Below are positions 17,028 through 25,425 of a stretch of 64,000 bases of DNA, piece by piece. The position numbers were made by a program, and so were the translations under genes. Under the pieces are notes generated by a model. The model worked only from the letters and a program-made list of their open reading frames with translations, did not search any database and was not told the DNA's origin. Position 1 is the stretch's first letter; each line of letters starts with the position of its first letter. Source of the stretch: Pseudomonas frederiksbergensis (GTDB taxonomy: Bacteria > Pseudomonadota > Gammaproteobacteria > Pseudomonadales > Pseudomonadaceae); contig NZ_MOBR01000040.1 of NCBI RefSeq assembly GCF_003732705.1, positions 461,536 to 525,535 on the forward strand, in the 5' to 3' direction.

Positions 17028-17444
17028 ATGACTGTTACCGTCAATACCATTTCCAGCGAAGGCTTTCGTCACACTGTCCAGATCGATGATCACGAACTGT
17101 TTGCCGATGTGCCCACCTCAGCCGGTGGCGAGGGCTCGGCGCCGGAGCCCCACGATTACTTCGATGCCGCCCTCGGCGCCTGTAAGGCTCTGACGCTGAA
17201 GATGTATGCCAAGAAAAAAGACATCCCGCTGACCGGCGTGGGGGTCGAGGTCAAACGCGACAACAGCGAAGAGCAAAAAGGCAAATATGCCCTGCACGTC
17301 ACCCTCACGCTCAAAGGCGTGCTGACTGACGCTCAACGGGAAGAATTGCTGCGGGTCGCTGACCGTTGCCCGATCCATAAACTGATGACCACCACCGACG
17401 TCACCATCGAAACCCACGCCCCACAGGGCTTCGATAGCCAGTAA
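17028..17444 (+). CDS. OsmC family peroxidase-like protein
   Basis: A 138-residue OsmC/Ohr-fold protein. Both redox-active cysteines are present, in LGACKALTLKMYAKKK and in VADRCPIHKLM. Family members reduce organic hydroperoxides with dihydrolipoyl-type donors; the spacing CPIHKLM is closer to the YhfA/OsmC branch than to Ohr. It is cytoplasmic. The start ATG at 17028 is preceded by GAAGAGG. It is followed 61 nt later by a pirin gene on the same strand, possibly a small redox-stress pair. Confidence 0.9.
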   Translation: MTVTVNTISSEGFRHTVQIDDHELFADVPTSAGGEGSAPEPHDYFDAALGACKALTLKMYAKKKDIPLTGVGVEVKRDNSEEQKGKYALHVTLTLKGVLTDAQREELLRVADRCPIHKLMTTTDVTIETHAPQGFDSQ

Positions 17445-17505
17445 TCACCACGATGTCAGCGGCGGGTTATGCTCTGCCCATCACCCGCCCAGCCTGGAAT
17501 GCCGC

Positions 17506-18369
17506 ATGAACACGCCCCTCGTGATCCGCCCCCGCGCCGAAGATGTCGAAGGCCAGCCAATTCTTCGCCCGTTGCCGTCGGCCAAATGCCGCAGCGTCGG
17601 GCCTTTCGTGTTTTTCGACCACATGCTCGAAACCCGTTATCCGGCGGGCAAAGGCATGAACATCCGACAACATCCGCACATTGGTCTGTCGACCCTCACC
17701 TACCTGTTCCAGGGGCAGATCCAGCACAAGGACAGCCTCGGTTCCGATCAGGTGGTGGACACCGGTGATGTCAGCTGGATGACCGCAGGCAGCGCCATTG
17801 CCCATGTCGAACGCACACCTGAGGCGCTGAAAGACAGCGGCTTCACGATGCATGGGTTGCAGATCTGGCTGGCCTCCCCCAAGGAACACGAGCAAGGTCC
17901 GGGGCACTACAGCCATCACCCGGCAGCCACCTTGCCGGTCAGCGATAACCTCGGGGTGAAGATCCGCATGATCGCCGGGTCAGGCTTTTGCCTGGAATCG
18001 CCGGTGCCGGTGCTTTCTCCTACGTTGTATGCCGAACTGAACCTGCAAACCGCGACGACGTTGCTGATTCCCACCGAGCACGAAGAACGCGCACTGTATG
18101 TGCTGGACGGCGAGGTGCAACTCGATGGCGAGCTGATCGAACCGCATTCGCTGGTGGTGTTGCCGGCCGGGGAAGAGATGACGTTGTTTGCCGAGAGCGA
18201 CTGTCACGCCGTGCTGTTCGGCGGGGCGCCGCTGGATGGGCCACGGCGGATCAACTGGAATTTTGTCGCGAGCGATCCGGCAGCTATTGATGAAGCCCGG
18301 CGGCGCTGGACGGCCGGGGATTGGCCGACGGTGCCGGGGGAAAGCGAGCGGATCGAGTTGCCCCGCTGA
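17506..18369 (+). CDS. Pirin family protein
   Basis: A 287-residue bicupin. The N-terminal cupin has the pirin metal-binding pattern GKGMNIRQHPHIGLSTLTYL followed by QIQHKDSLGS, and the third region SAIAHVERTPEALKD supplies His and Glu ligands. The C-terminal cupin (ALYVLDGEVQLDGELIEPHS) lacks the metal residues, as is usual. Some bacterial pirins have quercetinase activity, and others bind metabolic enzymes; no specific role is evident here. The gene ends just before a nested palindromic repeat. Confidence 0.92.
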   Translation: MNTPLVIRPRAEDVEGQPILRPLPSAKCRSVGPFVFFDHMLETRYPAGKGMNIRQHPHIGLSTLTYLFQGQIQHKDSLGSDQVVDTGDVSWMTAGSAIAHVERTPEALKDSGFTMHGLQIWLASPKEHEQGPGHYSHHPAATLPVSDNLGVKIRMIAGSGFCLESPVPVLSPTLYAELNLQTATTLLIPTEHEERALYVLDGEVQLDGELIEPHSLVVLPAGEEMTLFAESDCHAVLFGGAPLDGPRRINWNFVASDPAAIDEARRRWTAGDWPTVPGESERIELPR

Positions 18370-18372
18370 CAT

Positions 18373-18477
18373 GATCGTTCCCACGCTCTGCGTGGGAATG
18401 CAGCCCGGGACGCTCTGCGTCCCATTGGAACGCGGAGCGTCCCTGGAGGCATTCCCACGCGGAGCGTGGGAACGATC
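18373..18477. repeat. GATCGTTCCCACGC nested palindrome, copy 2
   Basis: A 105-bp element starting GATCGTTCCCACGCTCTGCG and ending with the complementary arm, with inner GGGACGCTCTGCGTCCC / GGAACGCGGAGCGTCCC arms. It fills the gap between the convergent pirin and dienelactone hydrolase genes. Confidence 0.93.
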
Positions 18478-18504
18478 AAAAGATGTCTCAGGCAAAACCA
18501 GCGA

Positions 18505-19233
18505 TCAGCCGCTAAACACTTCATCCAGCAAGTTATGCATCGACACAAACGCCCGCCCTGCGGTCTTCGCGTCATACATCATCTTGCCCGGCACATTCGC
18601 ATGGGGATCGGTAAAGGAGTGCACCGCGCCGCCGTAGCTCAGCAGTTGCCAATCCACGCCCGCCGCGTTCATTTCGGCTTCAAACGCCGGCAGTTGCTCT
18701 TTCGGCACCAATGGATCGGACGCGCCGTGCAGCACCAACACCGAGCCCTTGATGTTTTTCGCATCGTTGACGTTCGGCGTATCCAGCGAGCCATGGAACG
18801 ACACCGCCGCTTTCACTGGCGCGCCGCTGCGGGCCAGTTCCAGCGCACAGCAACCGCCGAAACAGAAACCGAAGGTCGCCAGTTTCGAGGCATCGACCGC
18901 CGCTTCACCCTGGGCCTGCAATTGCTCGAATGCTGACGCCATACGTTTGCGCAGCAAGCCGCGATCATTCTTCAACGGCATCATCGCAGCCCCCGCCTCG
19001 TCGCCGTTCTGCGGGCGAACCGACTGACCGTACAGGTCCGCGATCAGCACCACATAGCCCTTGGCCGCCACCGATTTGGCAATCTCCTCGGCACCGGCGC
19101 TGATACCCATCCAGTTTGGCGCCATCAGCAAACCCGGTCGCGGGCCTTTATGGTCGGCATCGAAGGCCAGACGGCTTTCGTAAGATTGGCCATCTAGCTG
19201 ATAGACCACGGAACGCACAGTGACTTGGCTCAT
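18505..19233 (-). CDS. Dienelactone hydrolase family protein
   Basis: A 242-residue cytoplasmic alpha/beta hydrolase. The triad is Cys-Asp-His, not Ser-based: the nucleophile Cys in FGFCFGGCCALELARSG, Asp in LHGASDPLVPKE, and His in GGAVHSFTDP. The N-terminus (VVYQLDGQSYESRLAFD) matches the wider DLH family rather than the catabolic ClcD branch. There are no chloroaromatic genes nearby, so a general hydrolytic or detoxification role is more likely. It lies 61 nt downstream of htpG, after the htpG terminator. Confidence 0.92.
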   Translation of the reverse strand: MSQVTVRSVVYQLDGQSYESRLAFDADHKGPRPGLLMAPNWMGISAGAEEIAKSVAAKGYVVLIADLYGQSVRPQNGDEAGAAMMPLKNDRGLLRKRMASAFEQLQAQGEAAVDASKLATFGFCFGGCCALELARSGAPVKAAVSFHGSLDTPNVNDAKNIKGSVLVLHGASDPLVPKEQLPAFEAEMNAAGVDWQLLSYGGAVHSFTDPHANVPGKMMYDAKTAGRAFVSMHNLLDEVFSG

Positions 19234-19257
19234 TTCAGACTCCTAAGACTCAAGAAT

Positions 19258-19283
19258 AAAAAAACCCGCCGAAGCGGGTTTTT
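19258..19283 (-). terminator. Intrinsic terminator downstream of htpG
   Basis: A stem AAAAACCCGC / GCGGGTTTTT with a CGAA-type loop. On the minus strand it is followed by further T residues. It lies 12 nt after the htpG stop and separates htpG from the dienelactone hydrolase gene. Confidence 0.92.
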
Positions 19284-19294
19284 GTACAACGCAG

Positions 19295-21199
19295 TTAAAC
19301 CGACAGTTCAACCAGCAACTTGTTGAGACGGCGCACGTAGGCTGCCGGGTCTTTCAAGCTGTCGCCGGCCGCCAGGGCCGCCTGATCGAACAGGATGTGC
19401 GAGAGGTCGCCGAAGCGCTCTTCGCTCTGTTCGGCGTCAAGTTTCTCGATCAGCGGGTGAGCCGGGTTGAATTCGAAGATTGGCTTCGAATCCGGAACCT
19501 TCTGCCCGCTGGCCTCGAGGATCTGACGCATTTGCAGGCCCAGGTCCTGCTCGCCGATGGCCAGGATTGCCGGGGAATCGGTCAGACGGTGAGAAACCCG
19601 GACTTCAGCGACAGAATCGCCGAGTGCGGTTTTCAGACGCTCAACCAAACCTTCTTTGGACTTGGCGACTTCTTCCGCGGCTTTCTTATCCTCTTCCGAG
19701 TCCAGGTTGCCCAGGTCCAGGTCACCGCGCGCCACGTCGACAAAGCTCTTGCTGTCGAAGTCGCTGAGGTAGCTCATCAGCCACTCGTCGATACGGTCGG
19801 TCAGCAGCAGCACTTCGATGCCTTTCTTGCGGAAGACTTCCAGGTGCGGGCTGTTTTTGACTTGGGCGTAGGTTTCGCCGGTCAGGTAGTAGATCTTGTC
19901 CTGACCTTCCTTGGCGCGAGCCAGGTAGTCAGCCAGACCCACCACTTGCTCGCCTTCTTCGCCCTGAGTGGAGGCGAAACGCAGCAGGCCAGCGATTTTC
20001 TCTTTGTTGGCGAAATCTTCAGCCGGGCCTTCTTTCATGACCTGGCCGAAGTTTTTCCAGAAGCCTTTGTATTGCTCAGGCTCGTTCTTCGCCAGTTTTT
20101 CCAGCATGTCCAGAACACGCTTGGTCAGCGCCGATTTCATCGAGTCGATGATCGGGTCTTTCTGCAGGATTTCCCGCGACACGTTCAGCGACAGATCATT
20201 GGAATCGACCACGCCTTTGATGAAGCGCAGGTACAGCGGCAGGAACGATTCGGCCTGATCCATCACAAACACGCGTTGCACGTACAGCTTCAGGCCTTTC
20301 GGCGCTTCACGCTGGTACAGGTCAAACGGAGCGCGGGTCGGCACATAAAGCAGCGAGCTGTATTCAAGCTTGCCTTCGACCTTGTTGTGGCTCCAGCTCA
20401 GCGGGTTTTCGAAGTCATGGGCGATGTGCTTGTAGAACTCCTGGTATTCCTCGTCCTTGATCTCGGTGCGAGGACGGGTCCACAGGGCGCTGGCGCGGTT
20501 GACAGTTTCCCACTCAACAGCCGGAGCCTCTTCGCCTTCAACGGCTGCCACTTCTTTCGGCAACTCGATCGGCAGCGCGATGTGGTCGGAGTACTTTTTG
20601 ATGACGTTGCGCAGACGCCAGCCATCGGCGAACTCGTCTTCACCGGCCTTCAGGTGCAGGACGATACGGGTGCCGCGCTCGGCTTTTTCAACGGTGGCAA
20701 CTTCAAAATCGCCTTCGCCCTTGGACGACCAGTGCACGCCTTCGCTGGCGGCAGCGCCGGCACGACGGCTGAACACGTCGACTTTGTCGGCGACGATAAA
20801 GGCAGAGTAGAAACCCACACCGAATTGACCGATCAGGTGCGAATCTTTCTTCTGATCGCCGGACAGGTGTTTCATGAAATCAGCAGTGCCGGACTTGGCG
20901 ATCGTCCCCAAGTGGGTGATCGCGTCTTCGCGGCTCATGCCGATACCGTTGTCTTCGAGGGTGACGGTTTTCGCGTCCTTGTCGAAGCTCACACGGATTT
21001 TCAGTTCGGCGCCACCTTCCAGCAACTCAGGCTTGGACAGGGCTTCGAAACGTAATTTGTCGACAGCGTCAGAGGCGTTCGAGATCAACTCGCGAAGGAA
21101 AATTTCCTTGTTGGAATACAGCGAATGGATCATGAGGTGCAGCAGTTGCTTCACCTCGGTCTGGAAGCCCAGGGTTTCCTTTTGAGTTTCCACACTCAT
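19295..21199 (-). CDS. htpG: Molecular chaperone HtpG (Hsp90)
   Basis: The bacterial Hsp90, 634 residues, the normal length for pseudomonads. The N-terminal GHKL ATPase has ELISNASDAVDKLR, DNGIGMSREDAITHLGTIAKSGT and GQFGVGFYSAFIVADKV. The middle domain has the catalytic-loop Arg region (SLNVSREILQ), and a C-terminal dimerisation domain follows. The N-terminus MSVETQKETLGFQ fixes the start at 21199. An in-frame ATG at 21205 sits 4 nt from the GGAG site and is the less likely choice. Heat-shock control is expected, but I could not assign a sigma-32 promoter by eye. Confidence 0.97.
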   Translation of the reverse strand: MSVETQKETLGFQTEVKQLLHLMIHSLYSNKEIFLRELISNASDAVDKLRFEALSKPELLEGGAELKIRVSFDKDAKTVTLEDNGIGMSREDAITHLGTIAKSGTADFMKHLSGDQKKDSHLIGQFGVGFYSAFIVADKVDVFSRRAGAAASEGVHWSSKGEGDFEVATVEKAERGTRIVLHLKAGEDEFADGWRLRNVIKKYSDHIALPIELPKEVAAVEGEEAPAVEWETVNRASALWTRPRTEIKDEEYQEFYKHIAHDFENPLSWSHNKVEGKLEYSSLLYVPTRAPFDLYQREAPKGLKLYVQRVFVMDQAESFLPLYLRFIKGVVDSNDLSLNVSREILQKDPIIDSMKSALTKRVLDMLEKLAKNEPEQYKGFWKNFGQVMKEGPAEDFANKEKIAGLLRFASTQGEEGEQVVGLADYLARAKEGQDKIYYLTGETYAQVKNSPHLEVFRKKGIEVLLLTDRIDEWLMSYLSDFDSKSFVDVARGDLDLGNLDSEEDKKAAEEVAKSKEGLVERLKTALGDSVAEVRVSHRLTDSPAILAIGEQDLGLQMRQILEASGQKVPDSKPIFEFNPAHPLIEKLDAEQSEERFGDLSHILFDQAALAAGDSLKDPAAYVRRLNKLLVELSV

Positions 21200-21280
21200 G
21201 GTCATCAAACTCCAATCAGATGGCAGTGGCCGCGACCTTCAGGGTCGACGGCGGGTTGTCATCAGAGTTTGGGGCTGAGT

Positions 21281-21733
21281 TCAGGATTTCAAGGGCTCTT
21301 CGATTTTGAAATGGCCCCGGGCCGTGGCAATCGGCTCGGCTTCGGTGGTTTGCCAGGCCGTAATCGCCACGTTAGCCACCCGCCGTCCCTGCCGGCACAC
21401 CTGGCAACGCGCCCAGGTATCGCGAAATTGCCCGGCGCGCAGGTAGTCGAGGGAGAAGTCGATGATCTTCGGTACTCCGGGCGAGCCAGTGAAAATCAAC
21501 AAGTGCAACGCGGCCGACAGCTCCATGAACCCGGCAATGACGCCGCCATGGATCGCCGGCAATAAAGGGTTACCAATGTTGTCCTTGTTTGCCGGCAGGC
21601 GAAACAGCAGCTCATCCCCCACCCGTGAACATTCGATGCCGATCAACTTGGCGTAGGGAATCAGGTGCAGCAGCGAGGCGTAGTCCCCTTGCGCATGGGC
21701 CTGTTGCAGTTGTTCCTTGAACGAGTCAGTCAT
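21281..21733 (-). CDS. PaaI-type hotdog-fold thioesterase (second of a pair)
   Basis: A 150-residue single hotdog-domain protein. The family motif is in LLPAIHGGVIAGFMELSAAL (HGG with following helix), and the substrate region is DYLRAGQFRDTWARCQVCRQGRRVA. It should hydrolyse acyl-CoA or aryl-CoA thioesters in the cytoplasm; the substrate is unknown. The ATG at 21733 overlaps the stop of the upstream thioesterase gene (ATGA), so the two proteins are made together and may form a hetero-oligomer. Confidence 0.9.
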   Translation of the reverse strand: MTDSFKEQLQQAHAQGDYASLLHLIPYAKLIGIECSRVGDELLFRLPANKDNIGNPLLPAIHGGVIAGFMELSAALHLLIFTGSPGVPKIIDFSLDYLRAGQFRDTWARCQVCRQGRRVANVAITAWQTTEAEPIATARGHFKIEEPLKS

Positions 21734-22206
21734 TTCGCACCTCCGGCGATGGCGCCACCAAAACCTTTGGTGCCCTTGATGCCCTTGCCCATGCGCATGA
21801 AAGTGCCAACGACATGGGCGATGGGCTGTTCCGGGTCGTCCTGGTAGGCAAAGCCCCGGGCGAAGATCACGTCGGTAGTCACCCGGTAGCATTGGGCGAA
21901 ACCGTAAACGTCCTTGTGGGGTTCGGCGGCGTGCATGTAGTCGATGCGCAAATCGAGGGTCGGGCAGACCTCGAATTCCGGCAATACGCACAGGGTGGAC
22001 ATGCCGCAAGCGGTGTCCATCAGCGACGTCAGGGCACCGCCGTGGATGACACCGGTTTGCGGGTTTCCGACGATTTGCGGGCTATAGGGCAGGACGACCG
22101 TTAGTCCGTCCGTACTCGCACTGTGAATTCGCAAACCCAGCACCTGACAATGCCGCAGTGCCGACAGGAATCGTGTTGCACGCTCAAAAACGGGGTTTTC
22201 GGCCAT
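21730..22206 (-). CDS. PaaI-type hotdog-fold thioesterase (first of a pair)
   Basis: A 158-residue hotdog protein with the motif TGVIHGGALTSLMDTACGMST and the following strand region TLDLRIDYMHAAEPHKDVYGFAQCYR. It is a paralogue of the gene downstream, with which it is translationally coupled. Tandem PaaI-like genes with ATGA overlap suggest a mixed dimer or tetramer in which each subunit supplies half of the active site, but this is inference. Confidence 0.9.
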   Translation of the reverse strand: MAENPVFERATRFLSALRHCQVLGLRIHSASTDGLTVVLPYSPQIVGNPQTGVIHGGALTSLMDTACGMSTLCVLPEFEVCPTLDLRIDYMHAAEPHKDVYGFAQCYRVTTDVIFARGFAYQDDPEQPIAHVVGTFMRMGKGIKGTKGFGGAIAGGAK

Positions 22207-22364
22207 TTGATAAGAACTCTTCTTAGTTTCCGGTCACAGCATCTGGTTATCAGGCAAAAGTTCCACAGCGATAAAAACTTATATATCTGTATGAAATGAG
22301 GAACTTATCGCTGACGGCTGTGCTCGAAAGGCCAGTAGATATTTTCCATAAGGAGATACACCCC

Positions 22365-22622
22365 ATGCGTAAGACTTTAGCTATTGCCTTGATGTTGACC
22401 GCTTCCCTCGGTCTCGCTGCTTGCGATAAAAAATCCGAGGACAAAGCTCAAGATGCTAACCAACATGCTGAGCAAGCTCAGCAAGACATGAACAAAGCAC
22501 AGGATAAAGTGAACGACGCTGCGAAAGAAAACGCCGAAGCCGCCAAAGCTCAGGCTGAATCGAACAAAGCTGCAGTACAGGAGTCCGCTCCGGCCGCTCC
22601 AACTGAAGCGCCTAAAAACTAA
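22365..22622 (+). CDS. Small Ala/Lys/Glu-rich lipoprotein
   Basis: An 85-residue lipoprotein: signal MRKTLAIALMLTASLGLAAC with the lipobox Cys at residue 20. A highly charged, Ala/Gln/Glu/Lys-rich helix follows (DANQHAEQAQQDMNKAQDKV and on) with heptad-like spacing, then a Pro/Ala tail. AAGGAGATA precedes the ATG by about 8 nt. A terminator follows 25 nt after the stop, so it is monocistronic. The design resembles small envelope coiled-coil lipoproteins, but I do not recognise a named family. Function unknown. Confidence 0.85.
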   Translation: MRKTLAIALMLTASLGLAACDKKSEDKAQDANQHAEQAQQDMNKAQDKVNDAAKENAEAAKAQAESNKAAVQESAPAAPTEAPKN

Positions 22623-22645
22623 AACAGTTTTTAGCGTGACAAAAG

Positions 22646-22672
22646 AAAACCCGCCAAGTGCGGGTTTTCTTT
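22646..22672 (+). terminator. Terminator after the small lipoprotein gene
   Basis: A stem AAAACCCGC / GCGGGTTTT (loop CAAGT) followed by CTTTTGCC. It lies between convergent genes and could serve both strands. Confidence 0.88.
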
Positions 22673-22690
22673 TGCCTGTTAGTTGAGGGA

Positions 22691-23095
22691 TTAGAGCAAC
22701 ACGGTTCTAAAAGTCGGACTAATCATCAGCAATAACGAACAGACTAAGCCGATGATCCACACCAGGCTGCGCTGCCAGGCAAGATCGCCCCAGTAACACA
22801 GCAAATAAATGACGCGCGTGATCACAAAGATGATCGCCAGAGAATCAATCAGCCACCCCTGGGTTTGCGTGGTGTGCGCCATCAACACCCCCACCGCAAA
22901 TAATATGAACGCCTCGAAACAATTTTGATGGGCCGCCACTGCCCTGGCGCCGAAGCCAGTCAATTGCGCCTGTTGCTGGCGCGGCAAGTGATTGTTGTAC
23001 CCGCCCTGCTCTTTCATGGCTTTGGCCACGGGCATACGGGCCACGTAGATCAGCAATGCACTGATAAACACACACCAGAACGGAATACTCATCAA
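22691..23095 (-). CDS. MAPEG family membrane protein
   Basis: A 134-residue integral membrane protein with four hydrophobic helices. The segment GYNNHLPRQQQAQLTGFGARAVAAHQNCFEAF is the MAPEG pattern seen in bacterial members. Eukaryotic relatives use glutathione in eicosanoid metabolism; the bacterial role is unclear. Its start overlaps the stop of the upstream DUF599 gene by 4 nt, indicating co-translation. Confidence 0.85.
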   Translation of the reverse strand: MMSIPFWCVFISALLIYVARMPVAKAMKEQGGYNNHLPRQQQAQLTGFGARAVAAHQNCFEAFILFAVGVLMAHTTQTQGWLIDSLAIIFVITRVIYLLCYWGDLAWQRSLVWIIGLVCSLLLMISPTFRTVLL

Positions 23096-23829
23096 GCGGC
23101 CTCTTTGTTGGCTTCAGGCAATGGCGCCTCTGTAGGGGTATAGACCATCACGTCGAGAACATCGGAATGAAATTCCCGGCGATACAAAACCAGTACGACG
23201 CCAGCGCTCATCAACATGAACAACCAAGGGCTGACAAACCACGCCAGCATGGTCATGCCGAAATAGTAAGACCGCAGGCCGAAGTTGAACTGGTTGGCCG
23301 CCATCGAAATCACCCGCGCCGCGCGAGCCGCAAAGGCTTTGCGCTCCTGCTCGGAAACATGCCGTTCGCCGATCATGGGGGCCGAGCCGACCAGAATCGC
23401 CGCGAAGTTGTACTGGCGCATGCACCAGCTGAACGTGAAGAACGCATAGACAAACACCAGCGCCAGGCACAGCAACTTGATCTCCGACATGCCCTGGGAC
23501 GCTTGCTGGACCATGGGAATATCCGCCAGCAACGAAACGGCCCTCTCGGAAGCGCCGAGTACCGTGAGAATGCCCGCCAGGATAATCAGCGTGCTGGAGG
23601 CGAAGAACGAGGCGTTGCGCTCCAGATTGCCGATCACACTGGCATCGGCGATGCGGTTGTCCCGCAGCAGCATGCGACGCATCCAGTCTTCGCGGTACAG
23701 ATGCAGCACGCTGGCCAGGCATGCGGTATCGCGGGCCTTCCACGACGCATAACGGGTGTAGCCAGCCCAACAGATGACGAACCAGAGGACGGCGAACAGG
23801 TGGATCAGGTTGGTGTGAATAAATGACAT
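23092..23829 (-). CDS. DUF599 family membrane protein
   Basis: A 245-residue protein with an N-terminal hydrophobic helix (LIHLFAVLWFVICWAGYTRY) and three further membrane segments around residues 70-90, 110-130 and 185-210. The segments MLRDNRIADASVIGNLERNASFFASSTL and ANQFNFGLRSYYFGMTMLAWFVSPW match the DUF599 family. Function unknown. It is first in a two-gene unit with the MAPEG gene. Confidence 0.85.
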   Translation of the reverse strand: MSFIHTNLIHLFAVLWFVICWAGYTRYASWKARDTACLASVLHLYREDWMRRMLLRDNRIADASVIGNLERNASFFASSTLIILAGILTVLGASERAVSLLADIPMVQQASQGMSEIKLLCLALVFVYAFFTFSWCMRQYNFAAILVGSAPMIGERHVSEQERKAFAARAARVISMAANQFNFGLRSYYFGMTMLAWFVSPWLFMLMSAGVVLVLYRREFHSDVLDVMVYTPTEAPLPEANKEAA

Positions 23830-23969
23830 GGCGTGCTGGTAACTGGAGTGAGTGATGGAATCAAACTAAGCGCGATCCTTTGATGCAATGGCGCTGGACT
23901 CAGGATACGACGCACACCCCAGAAAAAGGACACTGTTGTTTATCAATTTCTATCAGCCAGCTCTCAGTA

Positions 23970-23993
23970 ATAGCTGTCAGGTTTGACAGCTAT
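23970..23993. promoter_or_regulatory. Perfect 10-bp inverted repeat ahead of the delta-60 repeat gene
   Basis: ATAGCTGTCA and TGACAGCTAT are exact complements with a 4-nt GGTT spacer, about 85 nt before the start of the delta-60 gene. There is no T-tract, so an operator or an mRNA leader hairpin is more likely than a terminator. Confidence 0.5.
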
Positions 23994-24077
23994 CCCGCTT
24001 TCATCTTGATAAATACTCTGGAAGCGTTCCGCTCAAGCCACGCGTGGTGCGTGCATGGACGCGGAGGGAGAAACAAA

Positions 24078-25316
24078 ATGTCTTATGAAATGAAGGCACC
24101 CTGGCAAATAACAGCTGTTGAGGGAATTGATCCAACTTTCGCGGACAAGGGCGTAGCGCACGACTTTCCTCTTGGCACCGTACTGATCAAAATTGTGGGC
24201 AGGCGACCTGATGGACGCATCCTGTTGGTTACCTCCCGAAACTACCAACAACGGCTGGACTTTCAAGTCATCCAACTCATGGAGGATGGTTCGTTTGACC
24301 TTTCTTTTGCTCAAGACGGAATACTGAGCGGTGGATTCAAGGATGGGGCCCAAGCCTACACCTATGGAGCACAGCTATTCCCGGACGGCAGAATCCTGCT
24401 CATCGGAACTCACTACGGTGACATTGAATACCTGGCCTTCGGACGGTATTTGGCCGATGGGACGCCGGATGCAACCTTTGGCGATAACGGAGTCGTCTTG
24501 AGACCCCGATCCAGCGTCTCGGGCCATCACCTGCCCGCGCTTTCACACCTCGTTGACACCCCTCGAACGAACACAGCGATTGGTCCGAATGATGAAATCA
24601 TCATGGCCTCGGGAAGCGGAATCAGTCGATATGACCGACACGGTGAAGTCGACCTTTCCTTCAATGGCACCGGCAATGTGACCCCAAGCTTTAACATCAC
24701 GGACATCGGCATAGCACGAAACGGCAGCATGACGCTCGTTGGCCACAACACGTATGGCGAAGCGGTCATGGCACGCTATCGCGCCAATGGGTCGCTGGAA
24801 GAGAGTTTTGGCAACCATGGCGAAATAAAAGTTCGAGTCAACGACACGGATTCTCGCTTCACATCCCTATTGTTACGCGACGATGGCAGTCTGTTTGCAG
24901 CAGGCGTGATGGATGACGTTTTCGGGGATATTTGGGGCGAGAGGCGTCGAGGTTTTCTCACCGCCTACAACGCTAACGGCCAGCCCAATCTGGTGTTCGG
25001 AGGTGGAAGACCGGTCATCAGCCTGATCCCCAGCAAGCAACCAAACGTATGGAACGATATTGGCGGGTCTCCCGAAGACGGCATTGTCGTGGTCGGATAT
25101 GCGGGCCGAATTGGCTCCGAGGAAACGTTGATCGGCCGGTATCGGGCCACGGGCGAAGTTGATCTCTCGTTTGGCACTCACGGCTTTTTGCAAACGGATA
25201 TTGGATTCCAACGCGAGCTATGGGAGTCGGTTGTTGTGCAACCTGATCGCAAAATCATTGCATGCGGTGATGTTTTTGTTTGGGTCAGAGGATGTCTTGC
25301 CCGCTTTCTGGCATAG
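24078..25316 (+). CDS. Delta-60 repeat domain protein (beta-propeller-like)
   Basis: A 412-residue protein without signal peptide or membrane segment. It contains about seven copies of the delta-60 motif, of the form DLSFGxxGxv. They are near residues 18 (DPTFADKGV), 74 (DLSFAQDGIL), 131 (DATFGDNGVV), 192 (DLSFNGTGNV), 241 (EESFGNHGEI), 303 (PNLVFGGG) and 362 (DLSFGTHGFL). Between them lie PDGRILLIG-type strands, spaced roughly 50-60 residues apart. The pattern predicts a propeller-like beta fold. The ATG at 24078 follows GGAGGGAG, a strong ribosome binding site; the frame extends upstream without such support. The gene is solitary, bounded by a terminator, and has a somewhat lower GC content than its neighbours by eye. 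Function unknown. Confidence 0.88.
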   Translation: MSYEMKAPWQITAVEGIDPTFADKGVAHDFPLGTVLIKIVGRRPDGRILLVTSRNYQQRLDFQVIQLMEDGSFDLSFAQDGILSGGFKDGAQAYTYGAQLFPDGRILLIGTHYGDIEYLAFGRYLADGTPDATFGDNGVVLRPRSSVSGHHLPALSHLVDTPRTNTAIGPNDEIIMASGSGISRYDRHGEVDLSFNGTGNVTPSFNITDIGIARNGSMTLVGHNTYGEAVMARYRANGSLEESFGNHGEIKVRVNDTDSRFTSLLLRDDGSLFAAGVMDDVFGDIWGERRRGFLTAYNANGQPNLVFGGGRPVISLIPSKQPNVWNDIGGSPEDGIVVVGYAGRIGSEETLIGRYRATGEVDLSFGTHGFLQTDIGFQRELWESVVVQPDRKIIACGDVFVWVRGCLARFLA

Positions 25317-25352
25317 CTATTACTCTCAGCTTTCAGCCATTCGACGTTATAA

Positions 25353-25386
25353 AAAATGCCCCGTATCGATTGATACGGGGCATTTC
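25353..25386. terminator. Bidirectional terminator between the delta-60 gene and brnQ
   Basis: A 14-bp stem AAATGCCCCGTATC / GATACGGGGCATTT flanked by A-rich and T-rich sequence, lying between convergent genes. It should stop transcripts from both sides. Confidence 0.92.
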
Positions 25387-25425
25387 TGTTTCAGCCTGTT
25401 GCCCGCTTGTGGCGAGCGCTCGGGT

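Noticed and set aside
19397..21055. 552-codon plus-strand frame opposite htpG, and a similar 810-codon frame opposite muxB (54701-57133)
   Set aside because: Both lie wholly inside strongly supported minus-strand genes and have shadow-like composition.
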